DNA from: Astropecten irregularis
Lineage: Eukaryota; Echinodermata; Asteroidea; Paxillosida; Astropectinidae
Reading direction: 5' to 3'
NCBI GenBank assembly: GCA_963971285.1
Contig: OZ020260.1
Location: 10,450,798-10,514,797, forward strand
DNA length: 64,000 bases
Shown here: piece after piece, positions 33,955-45,700 of the stretch
How the letters are laid out: each line of letters opens with the position of its first letter
How positions within the stretch are numbered: the first letter of the stretch is position 1
The notes under the pieces: model-generated
Database searches by the model: none
What the model was told of the DNA's origin: nothing
Seen by the model: only the letters and a program-made list of their open reading frames with translations
Translations under genes and position numbers: made by a program

Positions 33955-34300
33955 CTTTGAGAAAGGTCCTGCTAGGATCAGAACATCAGGGCCCTTTTCC
34001 AAACCTCGGCTCCGGCTCAGGCTTCGGCTTCGGTTCCATTTCGTGTGTCCATTTTTAAATAACGGGTATCAAAATAGTGGCTTTTGGCTGCGGTTTGGAA
34101 GTGGATACTCTATTTCGAACAAGAAAACAGAGATTCAGCTTCAATGAAAAGCCACAACCTACATTTTCAGCATATGTATGACAGCGCCGGAGCCTGAGCC
34201 GGAGCCGAGGTTTGGAAAAGGGCCTAGGTCCTCCTAACTCCAATCATTTTTACATACCAGGTCATTATTTCGGTTGATGAGCAGTTTGCAATAGTAGTTT
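33955..34300 (-). repeat. Family-7 repeat split by a GGCTCN-armed MITE
   Basis: CCTTTGAGAAAGGTCCTGCT and AGGATCAGAACATCAGG lie on the left. The right part is GTCCTCCTAACTCCAATCA, CAGGTCATTATTTCGG and GATGAGCAGTTTGC. 33988-34228 is the insert. Confidence 0.6.
33988..34228. mobile_element. Family-6 MITE with GGCTCN hexamer arms
   Basis: GGGCCCTTTTCCAAACCTCG then GCTCCGGCTCAGGCTTCGGC pair with GAGCCTGAGCCGGAGCCGAG and GTTTGGAAAAGGGCC. The core has AACGGGTATCAAAATAGTGG and AAACAGAGATTCAGCTTCAA. Relatives are at 39228-39540, 49785-49998 and 58190-58438. Confidence 0.75.
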
Positions 34301-34973
34301 ATTTAATATTTGTGCTACTGTGTCAATCATTTTAATGGTGACATTATCTCTCAAGGACAAGTATCTCCTTCATTGGTTAAAAAATCCACTGATAGAATGG
34401 ATGGTTATTTCAGTAATTGTGTTTCCTAAATGTGTACACGTGGTAATGTGTCTGTAAAATGTACATGCCTGCATGATTGCAAATTGTGTCTACGTTTATG
34501 TAGGTCTATTCCATTCAGTTTGATGCACAAAGGCTGTGACATTCAAGTTCGCAGCAAAATGTGCCGTCAATTCAATTACCAAAGTTTGATTTAATTTGGG
34601 GGAATTGCTTTTTGCTTGCTTGACATTTTGTCTGGGTATTGGTGCCGCCTTAGAAATGCTCCAGACATTTGTTTAACATACCATTAACTTCATCACTTCT
34701 ATGTTCTGCACATTGCGCATGTGTAACTATAATAGCTGTACAGGTATTCAGACCGCTTGAAGCAGTTGAATTGGTGCTGAAAGCAGGTGCTTTTTCAACA
34801 TTATTTCTTCAACTTGTTTCAGAAACATTTTTAAATGGTAGAAATGTTGCTTTTTCATGGTTCAAGATGTGTGTGCGTAATATGCCTACCAGAAATCTCT
34901 CATTTGTAGCTACAGTGTAGTATGTCGTTGCTTCATGCACAGAACTCTACCCAGTTGTACCATAATTATGGTA

Positions 34974-35142
34974 GTCTATGTGATAGACGTACTCGCAGTA
35001 AAGCGAGCAAGCATCTATCACTTGTGTGTAGACTTCCTGATTAATTATGCAAACCAACCCAGCACTGACCTCTCTAAGTTTTGACCAATCAGGGGGCATC
35101 TACTATCGTACTGTATGGCGAGTACGTCTATCATGTAGATAG
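34974..35142. mobile_element. Candidate foldback element, TAGACGTACTCGC ends
   Basis: GATAGACGTACTCGC and GCGAGTACGTCTATC are inverted about 145 bp apart. The arms are short and the edges uncertain. Confidence 0.4.
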
Positions 35143-35555
35143 CTGCTGCCACGCGGACGCGCGGAATTGACCAATCAACATTCTCCGTCACGATCCTGAC
35201 GGAAATGTTCTCAAAACAGAGCTGATGTGGTGCGTTGCATAAAATTTGCATGCAAGCATGTATCAGACGTTCGTGCGTAGTGGCACGGAGTAGAATGGGT
35301 GATACTCTTTGCTCTTTGCGCTTTTTCCACCCTGGACCATTTACAATCATGCTAATTCAATAGTGTACACATGCACTCCAAAAAGACTTTTCATGAAAGC
35401 CATTTTTATGCTATATTTTCAAATTATTATGTTCTTTATCCAGAATATCTTCAGGAATAAGGCATTACCACACAGCGCTGACTGTACATACCTCCTAATA
35501 TTAGTTTTTAGCACTTATTTGGACTTCTAGAAAGATTTGAGGCTTTGCATGGTGA
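35143..35555. other. No gene or recognised repeat
   Basis: I see nothing in it. Confidence 0.3.
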
Positions 35556-35731
35556 CAATTGGTATGGCGATCGTTTTATGGAAAAACCATGTAAGAATCG
35601 TTCATACTTTTGTACTTTCGTACTTTTTGCACTTTTGCAAGTTTCTATTTCTTACGAGAATTGTGAACGAAATAGAAGTGTGAAAGTATGGACGATTCTT
35701 ACATGGTGTTTCCGCAAACCAATCTACATAC
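35556..35731. mobile_element. Foldback element related to 10607-10857
   Basis: ACCATGTAAGAATCGTTCAT pairs with ATGGACGATTCTTACATGGT, and the right end reads GTTTCCGCAAACCAATCTAC. Confidence 0.6.
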
Positions 35732-35891
35732 CTTTGTATTTTGATAAATTGTTGTTGCTGTGTGGTAATAGCTCAAGCATTCCTGAAGATATTCTGAATA
35801 AAGAACGGAATATAGAATTGAAAAATGGCTTCCATTAGTCTTTTTGGAGTGTTCATAATATTGAGTTATCTGAATTTTATTAGTGGATCTG

Positions 35892-36016
35892 GGGCCGGTT
35901 TCACTAACGCTTTGCGATCATCGCTAAAGCCCAAATCCATCACTGAACAGAAAATTGCTACGCAAAGGGCTTTGGGCTTTAGCGATAATTGCAAAGCGTT
36001 AGTGAAATCAGCCTCA
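35892..36016. mobile_element. Palindromic MITE, TTTGCGATCATCGCTAAAG type, second copy
   Basis: GGGGCCGGTTTCACTAACGC and TTTGCGATCATCGCTAAAGC pair with GCTTTAGCGATAATTGCAAA and GCGTTAGTGAAATCAGCCTC. Nearly a perfect hairpin. Confidence 0.7.
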
Positions 36017-36459
36017 GGAATGGATAATGCTCGTTATTGACAAGCTTTCTACCTTTGTTGAGAGTTTGACTTGCCGGACATGAATGGATCATAGGAGTAC
36101 GTGATTTGTTAGTGATTCTGAAGCTTTTTCTGACGTCTACGTTCTGCTTGGACATCCCATAGGAGGGATTGTAGCTTTAGGTTGCTTGAATAGCTGCATG
36201 AGTGTGTGGATGGCACAGGGAATTGCCTGTGAGAATATTTATTTTCAGACACACCAAGCTCCTAATTTGTCCGGCTTTCCCCTGATAATTCTCAATTTCT
36301 CCAAACAGCAGTTCAGAGAGATCTTCAAAGTTCCCTAGTGATTCAGTTTATTTTCTTCATCGGTGGTTTTTACACAGTTTCAGATTCTTGAATGTTGATT
36401 CCACTTGGGTCCTCATGTTGCCATCGAATTCATGGAGTTTTTGTATTTTGTTTTCTTAG

Positions 36460-36615
36460 GTGTTGATTGCAAGCTCCAAGTGAACCTGCTTGGGCATGAC
36501 CTCAAGGAGCTGCAGGTCCTGATCTCCAAGTGAAGCCATGTAATATTATATCCTACCTACAGTGTAGTAGACACGGAAGCACATCAACCAGCTTATGAAG
36601 GCCCTCAACTGAGAC
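36460..36615 (+). other. 5' UTR part of coding exon 1
   Basis: A strong acceptor TTGTATTTTGTTTTCTTAG ends at 36459. The following 156 bases contain stops in the coding frame; TGA at 36610-36612 is two codons before the ATG. That fits an untranslated leader continued from an upstream exon. Confidence 0.6.
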
Positions 36616-36715
36616 ATGGGATGTTCGGCCACCAAGACAGTGCCTCAGGAGCGTTCAACTCCCAGCAAAGGCCACCCTAACGGCGAGATCATCAAAAACC
36701 AGAAGAAATCATCAG
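36616..36715 (+). CDS. Coding exon 1: myristoylation start
   Basis: It encodes 33 full codons from MGCSATKTVPQERSTPSKG to KNQKKSS plus one base. The donor is CATCAG|GTAAT at 36716, intron phase 1. The Lys-rich end (KNQKK) adds positive charge that usually helps membrane binding of myristoylated proteins. Confidence 0.85.
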
Positions 36716-39700
36716 GTAATCAATCGAACAAACAAAATTATACACATGTATATACAGGGTGTCCCCAAAAAATGCAACACTTTTGTTGAGAACTATAACA
36801 TGACAATTAAACGGTTTATCACTTCAAGATTCAGATGTGTGATACAGCTATGTCTTGGCTATCACCATGTAGAATTTGAGCCATATTGGACTGAAATTGA
36901 GTGAACAAACTAAGACTGAATTACCCAACCTCAAAACCCGATTATCATCTTTCTTTCATACACATTATGTGTGTATTGACCACTATGCATGTTATCCTTG
37001 CAAATTTGTTTTTAAGGAGTACTTTTTCAATAGCGCTCCGCACAAATGACATAACAAAATCCCCGGATGTCAGACAAACATTGACTCACGCACGTAGTGT
37101 GCACGCCCACACCCACGCATGGTTGCAATGTTTATCTGAGGTCCGGTGCTATTTTTAGCGCAAGTGCGGAGCGCTATTTTCGCCAATTTCAGACCTAATA
37201 TGCTTAAATTCTACATGGTGATAGCCAAGACATGACTCTATCACTGAATCTTGAAGTGATAAACAGTTGAATTTTAACACAATGGGTTCCGACATAGTGT
37301 TGCGTTTTTTTCTGGGACACCCTGTATAGGCTGGCCAAGAGTACAGTCATAATTAAATATGCTGAAACAGAATCTCAATTTACCTTCCCATTAGGAAAAA
37401 TAATAGTTACTGGTACCTTTCCTATTTGCTTTTTTTATTAGAATATGGCTTACAATTATGCATTTGGCCAGCAAATCTTCCTAGATGCATTTGTGCGCAT
37501 TTTCATTCTCAGTGCAAAACTCAGTGCTGAGAACCATTCGCAAGCGGTTTTGAGGTAGTATCATACTTTGTTTTTGTCAAAGAAATACAGATTCATGGGC
37601 AATAATATCAAGGAAGATACAGTAACGGTCATCTATGAATATTTCAGTCCCATATGGTGCCCACTTTTTGAGAAAACAGTGAAGAACGCCCACGGTTTAC
37701 AGAAACCTTTTCAAAGTTAAATCTTTAAAAGATCAAAATTGTTTTTGGTCATTGGTTTGACTCTTTTCTGGATAAATACATCATTTCAGGCAGAGAAATT
37801 ATAATGGTATATTTCTACCGTTACCATCTTTATACCCTGTGAGTTATATGTAAATCTGTGAAGATTTCTGTTTCAGTATGCTACCAAAGTATGATACTAC
37901 CTTTAAATCGGTTAGCAGTTTTGATTAATAACCTGGAAATTGGCTCAGTAAAACATTCTTCAGTGGCCATTGGGTTGGTTTTATGTAATCTCAACTGATA
38001 TATTTGTGTTGCAACTTGCAAGTATTGCAAGCAATGCTTTTTCTGATTGCCAATAGTTAAGATAACAGTTGTTAAAGAACAGTATAAAGAGTATGTTTAT
38101 TGATACCTTAGATTTGAACCTATGCCTGCTACATTAATTCTCAAATCCCCATTCAACTGTAAGAAAGTAACTCAATTATAGATTTGAGTATCACACAGTT
38201 ATTTGATTGTCAAACAAACAAGTATTGTTGTTGTTTTTTCTTTAAGTGTTGCCCAGCCACTCAAAAAACAAGATAATTTAATTACAGACATAATTAGTTC
38301 TTTGTAAAAACAAATTTCTTGTTAAAAGTGCTTGCATCCTTTTGTTAATGGCCTCAGCTAGTTTTAACAAAAGCTGTGCTGACGTTTGGAAATAAGTTTT
38401 AGGCACTAAGAGGTTTTCTTGATTAGCTAGTCATATGTACTTGGGAGCAAAATACACAAATTGAGGTTTTCTCCCAAAGAAAATTAAAATTGTTATTGGT
38501 TAGCTTTTAAAGGTAGTATCATACTTTGTTAGCATAGCGAAACAGAAATCTTCACAGATTTACCTATAACTTAGGCCTACAGGGTATAAAGAGGGTGATG
38601 GTAGAAACATACTGTTACAATTTTTCTGCCTGAAATGTTGTATTTATCCTGAAAAGAATAAAACCAATTACCCAAAACAATTTTGATCTTTTGAAATAAA
38701 AAATAATGGTGACAAGATTTTAGAAACACTGTGAGCGTTTTTCTCAAAAAGTGGGCACCGTATGGGAGTGAAAATTTCAAAGATGACTGTTTCTGTATCT
38801 TCCTTGATATTTTTGCCCATAAACCTGCATTTATTTGACTATGATAGTATGATATTGCCTTTAAAGCGATTTAATTCTTTTTAGAAAAACAGGATTAAAA
38901 TCAGATGATCCTCTTCGCCTTGACAGCCTAAGATCCCTTTTGTTAAACCCTGTCTCCTGCTAGTTCACTTCTGGACTCCTTCTTCTTAGAATCTCCTTCC
39001 TCGAGCTTGTCCCTCGCTAAGATTTAGTTTGGAAACAATGGATAAACACCAAGTATCTGATGGACGCTGTATCTTAAGATATTGGCTTCCATCATTCAGA
39101 AGTTACATAGTGGATGCATAAAAGGAAATTTTCACATCTCTGTGATCAGTGTATTTGCTATTGAATACTTCAAAACTCACAATGTACAAATTGTAAACTT
39201 GTGTTGTTAGTTACATTAATTTGGAATTATGGAAGTTTACGAAACGGAGGCTCAGGCTCAGGCTCAGTCATCCATATGCTGAAAATATAGGTTGTTTTTT
39301 ATTGAAGCTGAATCTGTGTTCCTTTTCAAACCAGAGAATCTACTTCCGACCCGCAGCCAAAAGTCTCTATTTTGATACCCGTTACTTTATAATGTATTCA
39401 CGAAATAGAGATAGAGCTTGAGCCGGAGCTGGAGCCTGAGCCTGAGCCTGTCTGAGCCTGAGCCTGAGCCTGAGCCTGACCCTGACCCTGACCCTAAGCC
39501 TGACCCTAAGCCTGAGCCTTCGTTTCATAAACCCCCATGTGAAAAAATCCTTGCGATTGAAGTACAGAAATCTATGGAATGATTTAATAATATTTAGTGA
39601 TCTTTTTCATCCACAGAGAGGAAGCGTAGTTCACAACTTAGTGAGGAAAATGTCAGACAATCTCCAGATAAACACAGCAGTCACAATGGGAGTCAGCGGG

Positions 39701-42700
39701 CCGATAGTCAGCCTATTAGCCAGACCGGTGGTCAGACCAGCGGTCACATTGGTAAGAGTCACCACACCGGTAGTCATACCGTTAGTGAAACGGGTACAAA
39801 GGCCGGTGATCAGACTCATGAACACACAAAGGAGAAAGGCAAGAAGAAGGCACCAGCAGAGATAAGCTTATCGGTAAGTTACGGGGTCATTCCATAAAGT
39901 TAGGACCCGATGTCTGACCGTGTCCCTTTAAATACATCAGTTAAGTTGAACGATGCATTATTAGCATGTGTGCATCTCCCTGTGCAATAAGCAGATTGAC
40001 TTCATTCTCATATGAAGAACAGTTAACATGCATCAATCAAGTATTATAAAAACATTACATTATTTGATTCGCCTCAGGAACTTTAGTTTGTCAACTTCCA
40101 ACACCTTGGGAGCTAGAATCGACTGTCCACCCAAAATTCAATGTAAACCATGTGATATTTGTTTTACTATACCTCATAAATATTCTTTATTGTCCACAAT
40201 TTTGTTGTGAAGTGCAGCAAAATGTTCGTTATCGTAAACTTCACGTAGGGCAAAGTTCATGCATGCGCACTGCAAACTAGGGTAGATGCGCAGTGCAATG
40301 TTCCATGCGCAGTGAGATGTTACATGTGTAGCAGTTCCTTTGGAGATTCCCCAGCCTACTCACTGGTATTCAGCAAATATATCCACTGGCACGTGATGGT
40401 GAATTGACCAATTGGGATTCGGCTCTAGGTCATGAATATTTATGAGGCATAGTAAAAAGGGATAATGAATGGTGCAAGTTCACTGATAACAGGGATACCC
40501 TCTCAAAGTGTGCTCCAATTTTAATAGTCAATTGATCCTACACTGAACCTAACATGTTGTCATAAGCAATGACATTACTTTGCTACAACAGGCCATTAGT
40601 ATAAGTAGGCAGCAAAACAAAGCATACAATGAAAGAAAGAAATGATACTATTGTCATTGTATGAAAATGATAAATTGAAAATATTTGTCCCAAAAGCCAA
40701 ATATTTGTATTTCCTAGAGCGGCAGAGATGCATCACAAAGTCACGTTTCATATTCACCGAAAAAGATTTTCATCTTAGCTGCGCTGACAGTCAACCTTTG
40801 GTATTTGCAACCATCGTCTGCCCATTCTTAGGGTTGTTGTTGTGCCTTGTAAATGCACCTCAATCCTTTTGGCATTTAATTTCTAGGCTTAATCCAATCA
40901 AACATCTGTGTGTGTCCGGTAAGAAATGAGGCAGCCAGAGACTCAAGTTCTTGTGGCCCACATCTGGGCTTGAACAATAGGCACACATCTTATCCTGCTT
41001 CTTGCGTCCTTTCAGACTGGGCACGTAAAAGGAATTGTTTTCAAGGGCACGGTGGGAAACCATCTAAAGAGTTTTGAAAAAATGGGGGCCAATATTTTAA
41101 AGTGGGATTTTTAAGTGTTTTTTAATATAAGCTGTAACCATGGCTACAGTACAACTCAGGGTCATACATTTGAAAACCAAAATATGTCCTGCAAAACTGC
41201 GAATGTTGAAACAAATTTAAAAAGAAAGAAAGAAAATGATGATTATTATTAAAAACTTGTATCCTGTTTGAGTGATCCCCATTATTAAATTATTTCGGTC
41301 CGTCCGAGCGCTACTTCACCGGCATGCATGCCACATACACACATGTCATTGTACATGTACACCTACATACGTTGAGTACAGTACACATGTTGGTGTACAA
41401 TGTATACATGTACGTGAAAGCTTCCTGCCGAAACACGTGGTTTCGCATGGCATGGAAAATTCGAGAATGGCGTGCGCGATCGATGTTTACGTCCTGAGTC
41501 ACAATGCGATCGTTGATTTCAGAAGGATTTCACGATGTTTCTACTTGGCCAATTGGACATAATAACTGAGTGAAATTTAAGTAAGATTTAGCTCATCGGG
41601 AAAATGCAATTTATGGTAGTTTGGAAGGAATATTTTACAGGGATCTCGCAACCAAAATTACAATGCATACACATCGGTAGATCGCCGGTGTGATGTACAT
41701 GTACACTGGACACTTAGTCCAACAGTGTTTTTGCATAATGTGTTCCAGTGGCGTACGCAGGATTTTTCCTAGGGGGGTGTTTAAAAAAAAAACTTGCGAA
41801 GCCACGGCATGGGGTACGGGGCCCGCTTAAGGGCCCCGGGAAATTTTGGATATTAGATGCTCCCTGGTGCATTTTAGAGTATTTCTGGGCCCTTTTTTAG
41901 ATCTTTTTGCCATGGAAATAGGATGGGGTTTTTTCTTTTCATTTTTATAATTTCGGATTTTAGACACATTTGACCAAAGGATTTTTAGAAGTTATGATGG
42001 CAAATTTGTTTTCATACAGTTTTCATTTAGACGCAGGATCAAAAGGAAATAGTCATTCTGCCATAACATTTATTTGAACAAAATTAAGAAATATGAAACA
42101 AATATATTATTAAGCGATGATCATGAGTTGCACCAGTTTTGAAGAAACGGCCAATTTTGTCTAATATCAACGCCCGTTTTTGTCAGGTGAATATATTTTT
42201 TTGACGTGGGTTATGCTTTTTTTGTCAAAGAAATATTTTTCCGCAGCCGCGAAACTTGAAAATATCCACTCCCGATGTCAAATAAATATATTCACCTGGC
42301 ACTAATGGGCTTCCGTAAAAAGCTGTGTAGTCGACATTTTGAAAATTTTCCATTTCTTATCATTTTATTGAATTGCATTTTTCAATAAACACGGAATTTC
42401 CGTGAAAATTAAATCCAGGCAGAAGAAGAGACATGCTCTTTTTTGTGCATGACACTGAAAACGCAGTCGATCAAGGTCATCCAGAACAAAGTCTTGTACT
42501 TCCTTTCAAAAGTGCAAACAGTTTCCATTTAGGCTACGTTTTTATGGTTATAGTGTATAGTAAAAAGAAAGAAGGCCGTGTACTGGTGGGAATTTTTCGC
42601 TGAAGCCGCTAAGGATGGAGCGGCTTGCGCGAAAATTTATTCCACATTAGTGGGGCTAGAAAGTTTAACCGGGGAGCCCCCCGGCCTAAACTCGCAGCGA

Positions 42701-45700
42701 GTACTGTACCCAAACAAATTACGCGGCCCCAGCCTCCCCTGCCTGTATGTAGTGAGTGGAATCGATCGTTTTCCATGCTGCGAATGGTATGGGCGGCCAA
42801 AAGGGCCAAAATCAAACAAATGTTTAGAAGGACAAACAAATCATCCAAAGATCAATTTTATTCAAACAAAGGACAAATCAACAAAAGAACAAATTCACGA
42901 GGAGACAAAATATAAATCAAAGGACAAAAAATAGAAGAAGACAACTTCACAAGAAAGACAAATTTACAAACAGACAAATCCAAAATCAAACAAAGGACAA
43001 AATGACAAGAGGACAAATTTACAAACAGACAAAACCAAAATCAAACAAAGAACAAATTTACAAACAGACAAAACCAAAATCAAACAAAGGACAAAATGAC
43101 AAGAGGACAAATTTACAAACAGACAAATCCAAAATCAAACAAAGGACAAAATGACAAGAGGACAAATTTACAAACAGACAAAACCAAAATCAAACAAAGG
43201 ACAAAATGACAAGAGGACAAATTTACAAACAGACAAAACCAAAATCAAACAAAGGACAAAACGGCAAAAGGACAAATTTACAAACAGACAAAACCAAAAT
43301 CAAACGAAGAAAAAAATAACAAGAGGACCGATTTAAAGAAAGCAGTAAAAAAACAAATCACGCGCAAAACCACAAGAGGACGAATGCACACAATTAAGGA
43401 CGAAGTGAAAATCAGACGACCGCACAGAAGGTCACTCACTCACACAATACGAACATTTTCACAAACGGACAAAGGTCGTTGCGAAGAGAACTGACCAGCA
43501 CCGAACGATGGGGGCGGCCCCCATTGACTTATATAATCTATAATCTGTTTCAATTGTTTTTGGAGGTCCCCTTACAATTTGAGTGGAAGACCTGCTGGAG
43601 TGAATTCCCAGGAGTACTATTTGCCTCAGGGCATAGATCTGGTTCCCTGCTGTAGAACATCTGTTACGTAATACCCTAGCTAAAACAAACTGGAGTACAG
43701 CCACTGTGTGTTTATTATGTAGGCCTACTGCATTTACTGTACATGTAGTACAAGCACGCATTTAGGGTACTTTCTCTTGGCTTAGTGTGACAACTGCAAA
43801 AAACTTTCGGTAAACTCTTGATTTTTGCACGGCCCTGCAATTGAAAACAAAGTTTTTAACAGTCTTATTCTACTACTAATGAAGGGATTGAAGGCACATG
43901 AGGAGCAAAAGACGTCTGCTAGTAGTATATATAGGCTGTCCCTGCCGATTTTGCATTTTTTTTTCACCCAATACAACTTTGGTGAATCATAATTCAATTT
44001 TGTGTGCTTTGCAATAACCGGCTAGGAAACTAAAATTGATGCTTTTGCTTTTTTCACAAAAAGCAAAGTTTAACCCGGGGCAGCAAATCTCGAGGTTAAG
44101 AAATTTGTAGTGTTAAAGACAATTTTGTTTTTGCACTATCAAATTCTTCATTGTTCATGCAAATATTGCTCAAGAAACATTCACTCGTGAGCAATATGCC
44201 ATCATTGCTAAAAAAAAAAATTATTTTGCTTGACAGCTAGCTTGATATTGTGGATTTTCAACTTTACAGCTACAGCCTACAAGCATAAACTTCAAGCATA
44301 CAATTTGAAATCGTTTATAGCCGTTAGAAGGAATATAACCTTTCATGAGGGCGCATAGGCCTATACATTGTGATCGGGAGCAATATACAACACCATGGTG
44401 ATTTAAATATTGGAACACATTGCACTGTTTGATTTGGAGTCTTTCTTTTTTTCGTATACCTCCACACAATTAATTATTGAAACAAAACAACATGTATAGG
44501 CCCTAAACCAATTTAAAAAAAAATCGTCCTTCCATTGGATAAGTTATCCTTTTTATAGCTCCATGGTATAACTATATCAAAGGCCTCACCCCACCCCCCA
44601 AAAAATACACATATCAACGAGATTTTCTTCATGAAATGGTTAATTGGCACCCCCCCCCAAAAAAAAACAAAAAAAAACAAGAAGATAAAGAAAAAAGGAA
44701 AACCTTTCCTTCCTCCATGATGAAATAACCAGCGCCTTCTGCTGGAGACAGACAACATTATTATAACTCATCCTATACGGGGTAACTTATACTATAAGAC
44801 CGCATCCTAGCTTTGTGGTATTTATCAGAATGCAAATTATAGGTACATATTCAAGCTCGGACTGGAGTGAATGGGAAGATATAAGCCCAGTCCACTCGTT
44901 TCGAAAACGATCCATGGAGACAGAGATAGAGATTAAAGGGACTCTAATGGGGGGTCAATGTGGGCCGCCCCCATCGTTCGGTGCTGGTCAGTTCTCTTCG
45001 CAACGACCTTTGTCCGTTTGTGAAAATGTTTGTCCTGTGTGTGAGTGACCTTTTCAGTTTTCCAACGTGTGTGTATTAGCGGTCGTCTGATTTTCACTTC
45101 GTCCTTAATTGTGTGCATTCGTCCTCTTGTGGTTTTGCCCGTGATTTGTTTTTTTACTGCTTTCTTTAAATCGACGGTCCTCTTGTTTAATAGATTTTTC
45201 TTCGTTTGATTTTGTCTGTTTGTAAATTTGTCCTCTTGTCATTTTGTCCTTTGTTTGATTTTGGATTTGTCTGTTTGTAAATTTGTCCTCTTGTCATTTT
45301 GTCCTTTGTTTGATTTTGGTTTTGTCTGTTTGTAAATTTGTCCTTTGTTTGATTTTGGTTTTGTCTGTTTGTAAATTTGTCCTCTTGTCATTTTGTCCTT
45401 TGTTTGATTTTGGTTTTGTCTGTTTGTAAATTTGTTCTTTGTTTGATTTTGGTTTTGTCTGTTTGTAAATTTGTCCTCTTGTCATTTTGTCCTTTTTTTG
45501 ATTTTGGTTTTGTCTGTTTGTAAATTTGTCCTTTGTTTGATTTTGGTTTTGTCTTTTTGTAAATTTGTCCTCTTGTCATTTTGTCCTTTGTTTGATTTTG
45601 GTTTTGTCTGTTTGTAAATTTGTCCTTTGTTTGATTTTGGTTTTGTCTTCTTGTAAATTTGTTGTCTTCTTCTAGTTTTGTCCTTTGATTTACATTTTGT

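Noticed and set aside
33616..33960. 114-codon hydrophobic protein
   Set aside because: It is the translation of a C/T-rich tract and has no initiation or splice context.
36901..37158. Open frames shared by the two CAGGGTGTCCC elements
   Set aside because: They arise because both copies are long palindromes, and they contain no transposase motif such as a DDE/D triad.
39539..39865. 108-codon open frame across coding exon 2
   Set aside because: It is out of frame with exon 1, starts inside a MITE and ends in a stop before the donor. The frame chosen is the one that splices through.
40887..40918. Hidden 32-base exon (3n+2) between coding exons 2 and 3
   Set aside because: It has fair splice sites and the needed length, but it reads GCT TAA, a stop, in the required frame.
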